A model generated the notes under the pieces. It was not told the DNA's origin. It made no database searches and saw only the letters and a program-made list of their open reading frames with translations. The position numbers and the translations under genes are program-made. This document shows positions 8,082-15,551 of a DNA stretch of 45,301 nt, in pieces; the stretch's first letter is position 1, and each line of letters begins with the position of its first letter. This DNA comes from Candidatus Auribacterota bacterium. GTDB lineage: Bacteria > Auribacterota > Tritonobacteria > UBA1439. The stretch spans positions 1-45,301 of the forward strand of contig JAPLCX010000030.1 of the NCBI GenBank assembly GCA_026392035.1. The letters run 5' to 3'.

Positions 8082-9005
8082 ATGAAGAAAATGCTGATCT
8101 GGACAACTATTCTCCTGGGCATCGCCACACAGGGCGTCTATGCCGCGGGTGAAGGCTATGTGACGCTCCGCGTGGGCCGCGATTTCCGCAACCCTCCCCT
8201 CCTCGAAAAAAGGGTGAGTTTCTCGGGCCAGTCCGTCATGAAGCTTTTACAGTGTTGTGCGACCGTTGAGACCGCTTTCGGGGGCGCGTTCGTGCAATCC
8301 ATCAATGGGTTGCGCGCCGGGAAAAACAGGGGGGCGGGCCGCTCCTGGTTCTACTATGTCAATGGCCTGATTGCCGGCGTGGGCGCCGCGCAGTACGTTC
8401 CCGAAAATGGCGATTGTGTATCGTGGGACCTGCACGCGTATGAAGGGGTGGGCGCCATCCCCGCCCTGATCGGCTGTTTTCCCCACCCATTCCTCAGCCC
8501 CCAGAGATCGCGCGCCGCGTTTCCGCTCATCCTCCACGACAGCGCCTCGCGCGAGAAGGCGTGCGCCCTCGCGCGTGTGCTGGAGCGGCAGGGGGTCAAG
8601 GGAATCCGCGTGCAGATGATTTCAGACGGCCCCATCCCGGACAATACCCCCTCAATAATCATCGGGAGATGGGACGAAATATCCCGCAGCAGCACGGTGA
8701 AGCGCGTCTACGAACACAGAGATGCATGTGGCGTTTTTGTTGAATTCAATAGCGAGGGGCTGCGCATCCTGGCCCTGGATCGCACGCCGCGCACATGCCT
8801 CCCCCGGGCAGGGGCTATCCTCGCCGCGAGGGGAGGCCGCGCGACAGCGGTTCCGATCTGGCTCATCACGGGGACCGACCATGCGCGAACCTCGGAGGCA
8901 GCGGATATTCTCATACATGAACCGGGGAGGATAAAGGGCATGGTCTCTGCCGCTATTTCGGGAGGGAGGCTCTATCCGGTTCCGATAATAGATATGACCG
9001 AATAG
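8082..9005 (+). CDS. secreted DUF4430 (transcobalamin-C-like) protein
   Basis: The 307-residue product begins with a classical signal peptide (MKKMLIWTTILLGIATQGVYAAG). Residues about 25-125 match the DUF4430 pattern: VTLRVGRDF, SVMKLLQCCATVET, FVQSINGLRAG, SWFYYVNGLIAGVGAAQYV, GDCVSWDLHAY. This domain is related to the C-terminal domain of animal transcobalamin/intrinsic factor, which touches cobalamin. The remaining about 180 residues (from HPFLSPQRSR) form a second domain, perhaps alpha/beta, that I do not recognise. Its place between a B12-riboswitch gene and an ECF transporter with a CbrT-like S component suggests a periplasmic or surface cobalamin binder. ECF systems normally lack a separate binding protein, so its exact partner is open. 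No cysteine lipobox is seen. Confidence 0.82.
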   Translation: MKKMLIWTTILLGIATQGVYAAGEGYVTLRVGRDFRNPPLLEKRVSFSGQSVMKLLQCCATVETAFGGAFVQSINGLRAGKNRGAGRSWFYYVNGLIAGVGAAQYVPENGDCVSWDLHAYEGVGAIPALIGCFPHPFLSPQRSRAAFPLILHDSASREKACALARVLERQGVKGIRVQMISDGPIPDNTPSIIIGRWDEISRSSTVKRVYEHRDACGVFVEFNSEGLRILALDRTPRTCLPRAGAILAARGGRATAVPIWLITGTDHARTSEAADILIHEPGRIKGMVSAAISGGRLYPVPIIDMTE

Positions 9006-9455
9006 TACAGCTACCATAATAACCACAGATAAACACAGCGCGGCCGTTGGCCGCAACCAATTTTTACCACTGAAGACACTGAATTCACTGAACACAACAT
9101 TCTACGGTAAAGAAAGTTACGAATACCAAGCGAAAAACTTTCTCAAATTAAAAAGTTTTGCACACTTGTAGTACAGATGAACGCCGATACAAATTGCGAA
9201 ACTGGATTCACGCAGATAGGACTACAGTTACTAATGGGAGCACATTATTCTTTGCGCTTTATGATATTGTCATTGCGAGCGAAGCGAAGCAATCTCCTGC
9301 TGCGCATAGAGTTGAGATTGCTTTGTCGCTGCGCTCCTCGCAATGACATGTCAAGTATTTTATGCTCCCCTTAATAAAAGCGCAAAGTTGAAGGTGTCCA
9401 GGGAAATAATATCTTCGAACGGTGGGCGTTACACATTTGGCCGTAGTATTCATCT
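9006..9455. repeat. 450-bp repeat-filled gap
   Basis: It holds, in order: an ACCACAGATAAACACAG unit (9022), a CACTGAAGACACTGAATTCACTG unit, an ACAGATGAACGCCGATAC-type unit, a large inverted repeat (9271-9345, listed separately) and CATCTGTGGTTTACC just before ecfT. No gene or clear promoter is seen. Confidence 0.6.
9271..9345. repeat. inverted repeat CATTGCGAGCGAAGCGAAGC...TCGCAATG
   Basis: The left arm 9271-9296 (CATTGCGAGCGAAGCGAAGC and following AATCTC) and right arm 9314-9345 (GAGATTGCTTTGTCGCTGCG and following) fold into a long hairpin with a short loop. Very similar hairpins are widespread as intergenic repeats in uncultivated bacteria; this is from memory. Confidence 0.75.
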
Positions 9456-10379
9456 GTGGTTTACCATATGTCAATATTCACTATTGTTGATAATCTGATG
9501 AATGAACGAACAGTGAGCCGCCATTTTCACCCCATCGCCGCCTTGTGCTACGCCGGGGCGCTCTTCGTCCTCGCGATGTCCTGGTCGAATCCGCTGTGGC
9601 TCATCCTCCTGCTCACGTTCACCGCGACATGCCTCCTCGTCATTTCCGACTGGCGCGCATGGAGGAATGCTCTCGTGCTCTCCCTCTCCATGGCGCTCGT
9701 CGTCTGCCTGGTGAATGCGTTTTTCGCTCCTGCGGGCGCAGCAACCGTCGTCAGGGGACCGGTAATGCTCCTCCTCGGGCGGTTTCGCCTCTGCCCCGGG
9801 GCGCTCCTGTTCGGCCTCGCCGCGGGACTCAAGATCCCTCTCGCCGTCAGCATATTTGTTCTCTGCGGGGAACTCATGGACCAGGATGAGGTGCTTTCCT
9901 TCCTCTCGCGTTTCGCTCCAAAATCCTCCCTCGTGGCGACACTTGCGACACTGATGATCCCGAGACTGAGGCGCGAGCTCGAGAGGATCCGCACGGTGAT
10001 GAGCATGCGCGGCGCGAGTCTCGATGACCGCCGGCTGATCGCCCGCATCAAGGCATCGCGTCCGCTCCTCCACGTGCTCCTGCTCTCGTCCCTCGACGGC
10101 GCGTGGGATACCGCAGCTTCTCTCAGTTGCCGGGGGTTCGGCTCGGGGAAACGGAGCTCGTACGGGAAGCGGCCGTGGTTGGCGCGTGACTGTTTCCTCC
10201 TCGCCGGAGCGCTGCTCGCGCTTATCCCCTTCGCGATCGGGCTCGCCGCGGGCAAGGGCTGCTATCATTTCTATCCCCGGCTCGATCCGGTGGTGAATAT
10301 GTCGGACATCCCATCCCTTATCCTGATTCTCTCCCTCCTGTCCCTGACCTTCTCTCTCGCATGGAGATCGACGCGATGA
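9456..10379 (+). CDS. ecfT: ECF transporter transmembrane (T) component
   Basis: A 307-residue inner-membrane protein with about five to six hydrophobic helices (such as LWLILLLTFTATCLLVI and LVLSLSMALVVCLVNAFF). The cytoplasmic coupling region carries the two Arg-Gly motifs of EcfT, MSMRGASLD (about 183-191) and SCRGFGSG (about 224-231), which contact the ATPases. It joins the ATPase subunits to the substrate-specific S component. The ATPase gene starts within its stop codon (ATGA overlap at 10376-10379), so the two are translationally coupled. Several starts are possible (GTG/ATG codons at 9456, 9468, 9501); none has a strong ribosome site, and the DNA just upstream is an interspersed repeat. 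Confidence 0.9.
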   Translation: MVYHMSIFTIVDNLMNERTVSRHFHPIAALCYAGALFVLAMSWSNPLWLILLLTFTATCLLVISDWRAWRNALVLSLSMALVVCLVNAFFAPAGAATVVRGPVMLLLGRFRLCPGALLFGLAAGLKIPLAVSIFVLCGELMDQDEVLSFLSRFAPKSSLVATLATLMIPRLRRELERIRTVMSMRGASLDDRRLIARIKASRPLLHVLLLSSLDGAWDTAASLSCRGFGSGKRSSYGKRPWLARDCFLLAGALLALIPFAIGLAAGKGCYHFYPRLDPVVNMSDIPSLILILSLLSLTFSLAWRSTR

Positions 10380-12007
10380 GCCTTTATGAGATCGAGCAAT
10401 TGACATACTATTACCCGGAGACGGCCCGGCCGGCGCTCGACCACGTCAACCTTCTCCTCGACGAGGGAGAGCTCGTGCTCATCACCGGGCCCTCCGGCGG
10501 CGGGAAAACGACGCTCGCGAGGGCGCTCTCGGGCCTCGTGCCGCATTTCTTCGGCGGCAAGATCGGCGGCCGCGTGAGTTACCGCGGGAATCCCCTGGAC
10601 AGCCTTGACCGCCGCGCGCTCAACGCCGAGATCGGCGTGGTGACGCAGGATCCCGAGAAGCAGATCCTCATGAGGGGCGTTGAGCGAGAGCTCTGCTTCG
10701 GGCCTGAGAACCTCGGCCTCCCCCCCGAGCAGATTGCGCGCCGTGTCATGGATATGGCGGGCCTCCTCGGGCTCTCGGGGCTCCTCCGCCGCCGCACCGA
10801 TGAGCTGTCGGGGGGCATGAAGCAGCGGACCGTCCTGGGCGCCGTCATGGCCATGGGCGCGCGCGTCATGATTCTCGACGAGCCGACATCACAGCTCGAT
10901 CCCGCGGCCGCTGACGATCTGCGGGGATTTCTCTCCCGCGCGCGGGATGAGCTCGGCTACACCATACTGCTCATCGAACAGAGACTCGAGCACTGCCTCC
11001 CTATGGCCGACCGCGTGCTCTTCATCGATCGCGGCCGCCTGAATTTTGACGGCACGCCGCGCGACTTCCGCCGCTGGGCAGCGACGCAGGCGCCCTATGT
11101 CCTGCCGCGCGGGCCAGGTATCTCTTTCGTCGGCAGCCCTGACGATGCGACGCCCAGCGCGAGCGGCGAGCTCTGCCCCCCGCCCGCTCCCGGATCCCAC
11201 GCGCCCCCCCCGCGCGCTGAGCCCCTCGCCGAGCTCAACAATGTCTCATTTACCTACGGGAGCGACGGCCCGGCGCTCAGGGAGGTCACACTCGCTGTCG
11301 GGCAGGGTGAAGTCATCTCGATCCTGGGGCCGAACGGCTCGGGCAAGAGCACGCTCCTGAAAATCATCTGCGGCCTCCTCCCCCCCTCACGGGGGACGGT
11401 CACTGTCGCGGGCAAGAAACCATCCCAGCGCCCAAACCGCGAGAAGGCTTCTCTCTGCGGCTACCTCTCGCAGAATCCCGATGATTTCCTCTTTCACGAA
11501 ACTGTCTTTGACGAGGTCGGCTACACCCTCCGCAATCTCGGCCGATATGACGAGGACAGCGTGCGTGCGGCCCTCGCGCGGTGGGGGATTGCGCATCTGG
11601 CCGACAGGAACCCGAGGGAATTGAGCGCCGGGGAACGCCAGTGCGTCGCCCTCGCCGCAGCCACGATCGCATCGCCGCCGCTCCTGCTGCTCGACGAACC
11701 GACGCGGGGGCAGGATGGCCGGCTCAATGAGCAGACGGGCAGGCAGTTCGCCGCCTTCGCGCGCGAGCGCAATGCCGCGGTGATCGTGGTCACCCAGGAC
11801 GTCGAATTTGCGGCATCGTGGTCTCATCGCATCGTCCTGCTCTTGAACGGCACGATCATCGCCGACAGGCCGAACCGGTCAACCCCCGCCGGCGCGCCGT
11901 TCGACCCCTCTCAGATGAGCAGTCTATTTCGCGGCGTGTGGATATCGGGGGGGCATGAGGAGTGCAGCATGCCTCGCGGCGCTGAGCCTGATCGAGAGCG
12001 CTCATGA
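10376..12007 (+). CDS. ecfA: ECF transporter fused double ATPase (EcfA-EcfA')
   Basis: A 543-residue protein with two complete ABC ATPase domains in one chain; most ECF systems encode them as two genes. Domain 1 has Walker A GPSGGGKT (38-45), signature LSGGMKQR (144-151) and Walker B VMILDEP (164-170). A Pro-rich linker lies near 255-283. Domain 2 has Walker A GPNGSGKST (318-326), signature LSAGERQ (416-422) and Walker B LLLLDEP (436-442). Together they power uptake through EcfT. I start it at the ATG at 10376, overlapping the ecfT stop by ATGA; an in-frame ATG at 10361 would add five residues. The next gene again overlaps by ATGA (12004-12007), so T, A and S form one tightly coupled unit. 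Confidence 0.93.
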   Translation: MSLYEIEQLTYYYPETARPALDHVNLLLDEGELVLITGPSGGGKTTLARALSGLVPHFFGGKIGGRVSYRGNPLDSLDRRALNAEIGVVTQDPEKQILMRGVERELCFGPENLGLPPEQIARRVMDMAGLLGLSGLLRRRTDELSGGMKQRTVLGAVMAMGARVMILDEPTSQLDPAAADDLRGFLSRARDELGYTILLIEQRLEHCLPMADRVLFIDRGRLNFDGTPRDFRRWAATQAPYVLPRGPGISFVGSPDDATPSASGELCPPPAPGSHAPPPRAEPLAELNNVSFTYGSDGPALREVTLAVGQGEVISILGPNGSGKSTLLKIICGLLPPSRGTVTVAGKKPSQRPNREKASLCGYLSQNPDDFLFHETVFDEVGYTLRNLGRYDEDSVRAALARWGIAHLADRNPRELSAGERQCVALAAATIASPPLLLLDEPTRGQDGRLNEQTGRQFAAFARERNAAVIVVTQDVEFAASWSHRIVLLLNGTIIADRPNRSTPAGAPFDPSQMSSLFRGVWISGGHEECSMPRGAEPDRERS

Positions 12008-12618
12008 TGAATAAGGGATTGTTGAGCCTCGCTGCGGCGATGGCCGTTGTGTGTTATGCGTTCTATCGTTTTGAAAAGGGTAGGTTCTCGTCAAAGGAAA
12101 TATCGCTCATCGCCGTCCTCGCCGCGATCGCGGCGGTCGGCCGGATCCCGTTCGCCGCGCTCCCGAACGTTCAGCCAACTACATTCTTCGTCATGATTTC
12201 CGGTTTTGTCTTCGGCCCGGCGGCGGGCTTCCTCGTCGGCGCCGTGGCGGCATTCAGCTCCAATCTCTTTCTCGGGCACGGCCCCTGGACAATCTGGCAA
12301 ATGCTCGCATGGGGGGCGTGCGGCGCCTCTTCCGGCGTCCTGGGGCTCCTCATGCCCCGGGCGGGCAGGATGACGCTCGCCGTGTTTTCGGTGCTCTGGG
12401 GCTACCTGTTCGGCTGGGTGATGAATTTCTGGTACTGGTACTCTTTTGTCTATCCCCTGACCATATCGTCATGGGTCGCGGTCAATGCCGCCTCGTTTTA
12501 TTTCGACACACTCCACGCCGCCGGGAATGCCGCCTTCTTTCTCTTCCTGGGCAATGGGTGCATCAGCGCGATGCGCTATTTCAAGAAACGGCTTGAATTG
12601 TCGTACATTACAGGTTAA
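12004..12618 (+). CDS. ECF transporter S component, CbrT-like (cobalamin)
   Basis: A 204-residue membrane protein with about six hydrophobic helices. The segment AAVGRIPFAALPNVQPTTFF, followed by GFVFGPAAGFLVGAVAAFSSNLFLGHGPWTIWQMLAWG, reads like the CbrT-type S components that bind cobalamin for ECF transporters (family recalled, not searched). The substrate call is supported by the neighbouring riboswitch and DUF4430 protein. The start ATG at 12004 overlaps the ATPase stop (ATGA); a second ATG follows directly at 12007. Alternatives would be an S component for another vitamin, but the local context argues for B12. Confidence 0.85.
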   Translation: MMNKGLLSLAAAMAVVCYAFYRFEKGRFSSKEISLIAVLAAIAAVGRIPFAALPNVQPTTFFVMISGFVFGPAAGFLVGAVAAFSSNLFLGHGPWTIWQMLAWGACGASSGVLGLLMPRAGRMTLAVFSVLWGYLFGWVMNFWYWYSFVYPLTISSWVAVNAASFYFDTLHAAGNAAFFLFLGNGCISAMRYFKKRLELSYITG

Positions 12619-12669
12619 ACTATTTCCAGCGGCCGTCTCTTGGCCAACCTGGCGCAGCGTGGTAACACA

Positions 12670-13281
12670 ATGAAAACAATACTCGCCGTCACCATCTCTG
12701 CTGTTCTTTCGCACGTCTGTGTTTCACTCACCGCCGGAGCGGAAGGCACGGAACTCAATAAGGGGGGGTATGAGATCAGCTGCGACGGAGGGAAGGTAAC
12801 CGTTCTCGCAAATGATGCGAATGTGGTGCAGCTCCTCAAGGAGTTTTCCCAGAAGAGCGGCATCACCTTCAATAAGTACATTGGCAAGACACAAACGGTC
12901 ACGCTCGATCTCAGCGGCGTCACGGTCGAGGAGTTCCTCGATCGGCTCCTCGGGAGCTACGTGGCGACGTCAAAGAAGAAGAACGGCACCACGCGCATCA
13001 GCTCGGTCACCATTATGGACGAGGGGGGCGAGAAACCTCAGGCTCCGCATGAACCGCCGCCGCCACGCGAGCCGGAGGATCCCAACGCGGGGCGGGGAAT
13101 GATGCCTCACGGCCCCGGGCAAGAGGGACGGGAGTCCCCGTGGCGAAAAGATCGCTCGTCAAAGTCACCCCGCAGGCGGATACCCCATGACTCACGGCCG
13201 CCTGATTCGCCTCCTCAACCGGCCGAAGAATCAGGGCTGGTGCCTCCGCCGCCAGACCCAGCGCAGCAGCCGGAACCATGA
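12670..13281 (+). CDS. secreted protein with secretin/TonB short N-terminal (STN)-like domain and proline-rich tail
   Basis: A 203-residue protein with a signal peptide (MKTILAVTISAVLSHVCVSLTAGA). Residues about 30-105 fit an STN/secretin_N-like fold: YEISCDGGKVTVLANDANVV, LLKEFSQKSGITF, VTLDLSGVTVEEFLDRLLG. The last 90 residues are rich in Pro, Glu and Arg (PPPPREPEDP and similar) and look disordered. The STN domain elsewhere contacts secretins or TonB systems; here its role is unknown. It begins only 51 bp after the S-component gene and may be in the same transcript. I start it at the ATG at 12670 rather than 12640, since the signal peptide begins there. It ends the + strand block. Confidence 0.7.
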   Translation: MKTILAVTISAVLSHVCVSLTAGAEGTELNKGGYEISCDGGKVTVLANDANVVQLLKEFSQKSGITFNKYIGKTQTVTLDLSGVTVEEFLDRLLGSYVATSKKKNGTTRISSVTIMDEGGEKPQAPHEPPPPREPEDPNAGRGMMPHGPGQEGRESPWRKDRSSKSPRRRIPHDSRPPDSPPQPAEESGLVPPPPDPAQQPEP

Positions 13282-13305
13282 TCCCAGGGTGGGGAAATAG
13301 CAGAT

Positions 13306-13411
13306 GGTTTGAATCGTTTGAACTGTTTGAGCCGTTTGAACCGTAAAGAGGCTCAGACTTTTGAAGCTCCTTGCGGCGCAAACGATTCAAACTGCTCAAG
13401 CTGTTCAAACC
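13306..13411. repeat. inverted arrays of a 10-bp GTTTGAACCG-like unit
   Basis: 13306-13343 contains four degenerate tandem units (GTTTGAATC, GTTTGAACT, GTTTGAGCC, GTTTGAACCG). 13381-13411 holds the inverse array (CGATTCAAACTGCTCAAGCTGTTCAAACC). The two could fold into one large hairpin and lie between converging genes, so they may also act as a terminator. Confidence 0.7.
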
Positions 13412-13417
13412 TATCTT

Positions 13418-14353
13418 CTATTTCGCCCAATCGGGATAACGGGTATAATCATTGTGGTAGGTCAGGCGGATTTCGTTTGAGCCGTCGCGGTCCATCACGT
13501 AGAGCTCGTAGCAGCCGGTCCTGTTCGACGCGAATATGATCTTCTGGCCATCTCGCGAATAGGTGGGATCATAGTCGCTCCCCCGGTCCTCCGTCAGGCA
13601 TCTCTTATTTCCGCCGTCGGCATCCATCTCCCAAATGTCCACGTTCTTGCGGAGAGAATAGCCCCCATCCGAATAGGCGATCCGCCGGCCATCCGGCGAC
13701 CAGCGCGGGCGGCACGCTCCCCTGGGGTTGCCTGTCAGTCGCTTCTCATTTTTTCCCGTCACGTCAATCATGTAGATCTGATGGCTCAGGTATCTGTCCG
13801 AGGTGAAGACGATTTTCCCTCCATCCGGCGACCATGCGGGAACACGCCGCGTCCCCTTCTCTGTGTGCGTGATATTGATCATCCCCGTCCCATCCTTGTT
13901 GATTATGAAGAGATTCTCCGGCGCCTTTTTGTCCGGCTGCGCCCAGAAGCAGAGCCTCGTGCCATCGGGAGACCAGCTAGGGTCTTCGTTGATGGGGTAT
14001 TGCCGGGTCACCGTACGCACATTCTTCCCATCGGCGTCCATGAGGTAGATCTGCCTCGTCCCATCCCTGTCAGAGTAGAAGGCGATCTCTCTGCCGTCGG
14101 GAGACCAGCGGGGGTATTCGTCCAGGGCGCTGTTCTCCGTCAGCCGCCTGCTCCCATACGAAGCGAGGTCCATCACCCAGATCTCGCTCTTCTTCCCCTC
14201 CCCCCTCTGGTACACCAGCCTTCCCGCGAGCGACGGGCGCTGCTGCCCGCCTCTCGCTTCAGATGACGCGTCGCGGCTGCCGCAACCATGGGCCGCGAGG
14301 AGAGCCGCAAGGAGTACGCCGCCCGATCGCGCGATGACTGTTTTCATGTCCAT
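13418..14353 (-). CDS. TolB-like beta-propeller lipoprotein (PD40 repeats)
   Basis: A 311-residue predicted periplasmic lipoprotein. The signal sequence MDMKTVIARSGGVLLAALLAAHGC ends in a cysteine with a loose lipobox (AAHGC). About six PD40/WD40-like repeats of about 42 residues follow, each with 'P.WSPDG..I.F.S.R.G...IY.MDADG' (for example PRWSPDGREIAFYSDRDG). They would make a six-bladed propeller as in TolB. Unlike TolB, no separate N-terminal domain is present, so it is a stand-alone propeller with a binding role that cannot be named. I chose the ATG at 14353 because GGAGG sits 5 nt upstream; the frame extends to 14446 without signs of coding. It is the last gene of the minus-strand block. 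Confidence 0.8.
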   Translation of the reverse strand: MDMKTVIARSGGVLLAALLAAHGCGSRDASSEARGGQQRPSLAGRLVYQRGEGKKSEIWVMDLASYGSRRLTENSALDEYPRWSPDGREIAFYSDRDGTRQIYLMDADGKNVRTVTRQYPINEDPSWSPDGTRLCFWAQPDKKAPENLFIINKDGTGMINITHTEKGTRRVPAWSPDGGKIVFTSDRYLSHQIYMIDVTGKNEKRLTGNPRGACRPRWSPDGRRIAYSDGGYSLRKNVDIWEMDADGGNKRCLTEDRGSDYDPTYSRDGQKIIFASNRTGCYELYVMDRDGSNEIRLTYHNDYTRYPDWAK

Positions 14354-14636
14354 CCCTACCTCCACAAGGAGTAAAATCCGAACGGTCAACAAAACCCAAG
14401 AACGCGGGGACCCGTATTTTGAATAACCAAACCTAAATCTAACCAAATATTGAAATTATAATATAACCACAGATGAACACAGATAAATACTACGGCAGAA
14501 AGTGCAAGGCTTAAAGTTGAAAGAAATTATGTCACTGTAAACCTTCAACTTTAAACTTTCAACTGTGGTCCTATTTATGTGTATCCCTGCCTGCCGGCAG
14601 GCAGGTGCGTGCATCTGTGGTGTGCCACGTTCGTAT
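14354..14636. repeat. 283-bp repeat-filled gap
   Basis: It carries an ACCACAGATGAACACAGATAAA unit (about 14466), a pair of inverted CTTAAAGTTGAAAG / CTTTAAACTTTCAACTG units, and a TGTGTATC..TGCGTGCATCTGTGG unit split by the palindrome at 14586-14605. No gene is seen. Confidence 0.6.
14586..14605. repeat. 20-bp perfect palindrome (copy 3)
   Basis: CCTGCCTGCCGGCAGGCAGG is its own reverse complement. It separates GTGTATC from TGCGTGCATC, which are contiguous in the intact repeat near 8008-8028. Confidence 0.88.
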
Positions 14637-15551
14637 CTAGTGTGCCGAGTCTACCAAGGCCTGGTGAAATTTATCGACCGCGCAGAGACGATTGCAGAGG
14701 GACGCCAGCTCTTCCATGCCCAGCTGCTCCGGGCGCGACAACGGGCTGATCCCGGCAGCCGAAAATATTCCGGCGAGTGTTCCCTCTCCCTCCAGTCCCC
14801 GCAACGCCTGCCTGAGCACCGTATTGATTGCCTTGCGGCGATGTGAAAAAAGGAGGCGGACCATTGAGAAAAATGCCTCGCCGTCGATGAGGCTGACGGG
14901 CGGCCGTGCCCGCGGTGTGAACACGACTACCGCTGACATAACCTTCGGCCGCGGGTAAAAGGCTGACGGCGGTATCGTGAAAACCTTTTTTACGTCAGCG
15001 TGGTACTGGCAGAATATCGTGAATGCGCCGTAGTCCTTGCCGCCGGGGGGGGCGGTGATCCTCCCGGCAAGCTCCTCTTGGACGGTGAGCACGAGGAGCG
15101 CCAGCGCCTCTCGCGCCTCCAGGAGATCCCCTATGAGCGGGCCGCTGATGGAATAGGGGATAGTGGAGACCACCTTGACCGTACGCCTCCCCTCCCCCAT
15201 TCTATGCGCCAACTCGCGAAGATCGATTCTGAGCGCATCCCCTTCGATGAGTTCGAACCGATCCACCCTCCCGAAACGCCTGCGCAGCCATGCGACGAGC
15301 CGCGCGTCACACTCGATAGCGACCAGGCGGCCCGCCTCCCGCAGAATTTCCTCCGTGAGCGCTCCGAGGCCCGGCCCGATCTCAAGGACGGCATCCCCTT
15401 TCGTGAGCCGGGCGGCGTGGACGATTCTCGCCGCGGCGTGCGGGCTCGCGAGAAATGACTGCCCGCGCCACTTGCGGGGACTCACGCCGAGAGAGCCGAG
15501 CAGCCTCTTTACAGAACCGGGACCCCTGACGGGCGCGTATAGTTCACTCAT
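14637..15551 (-). CDS. rsmA: 16S rRNA (adenine-N6,N6) dimethyltransferase KsgA/RsmA family
   Basis: A 304-residue SAM-dependent methyltransferase of the family that dimethylates two adjacent adenines near the 3' end of 16S rRNA. Visible motifs are GQSFL near the N-terminus, SAM motif I VLEIGPGLGALTEEIL (about 55-70), an acidic residue in AIECD (about 78-82), GDAL (about 104-107) and the C-terminal HRRKAINTVLRQAL helix. In motif IV, where the family has N-L/I-P-Y/F, this protein reads TIPY (Thr130), so the catalytic Asn is replaced. It overlaps pdxA by 8 nt (ATGAGTGA, 15544-15551), as often seen for the pdxA-ksgA pair, and ends before a repeat-filled gap. Confidence 0.88.
   Translation of the reverse strand: MSELYAPVRGPGSVKRLLGSLGVSPRKWRGQSFLASPHAAARIVHAARLTKGDAVLEIGPGLGALTEEILREAGRLVAIECDARLVAWLRRRFGRVDRFELIEGDALRIDLRELAHRMGEGRRTVKVVSTIPYSISGPLIGDLLEAREALALLVLTVQEELAGRITAPPGGKDYGAFTIFCQYHADVKKVFTIPPSAFYPRPKVMSAVVVFTPRARPPVSLIDGEAFFSMVRLLFSHRRKAINTVLRQALRGLEGEGTLAGIFSAAGISPLSRPEQLGMEELASLCNRLCAVDKFHQALVDSAH

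Noticed and set aside
9471-10406. Long antisense open frames over the ECF and ABC genes
   Set aside because: High GC gives long shadow frames; the + strand proteins have clear family motifs and coupled starts.
13306-13411. CRISPR array
   Set aside because: Units are only about 10 bp, degenerate and contiguous, without unique spacers; no cas genes are present.
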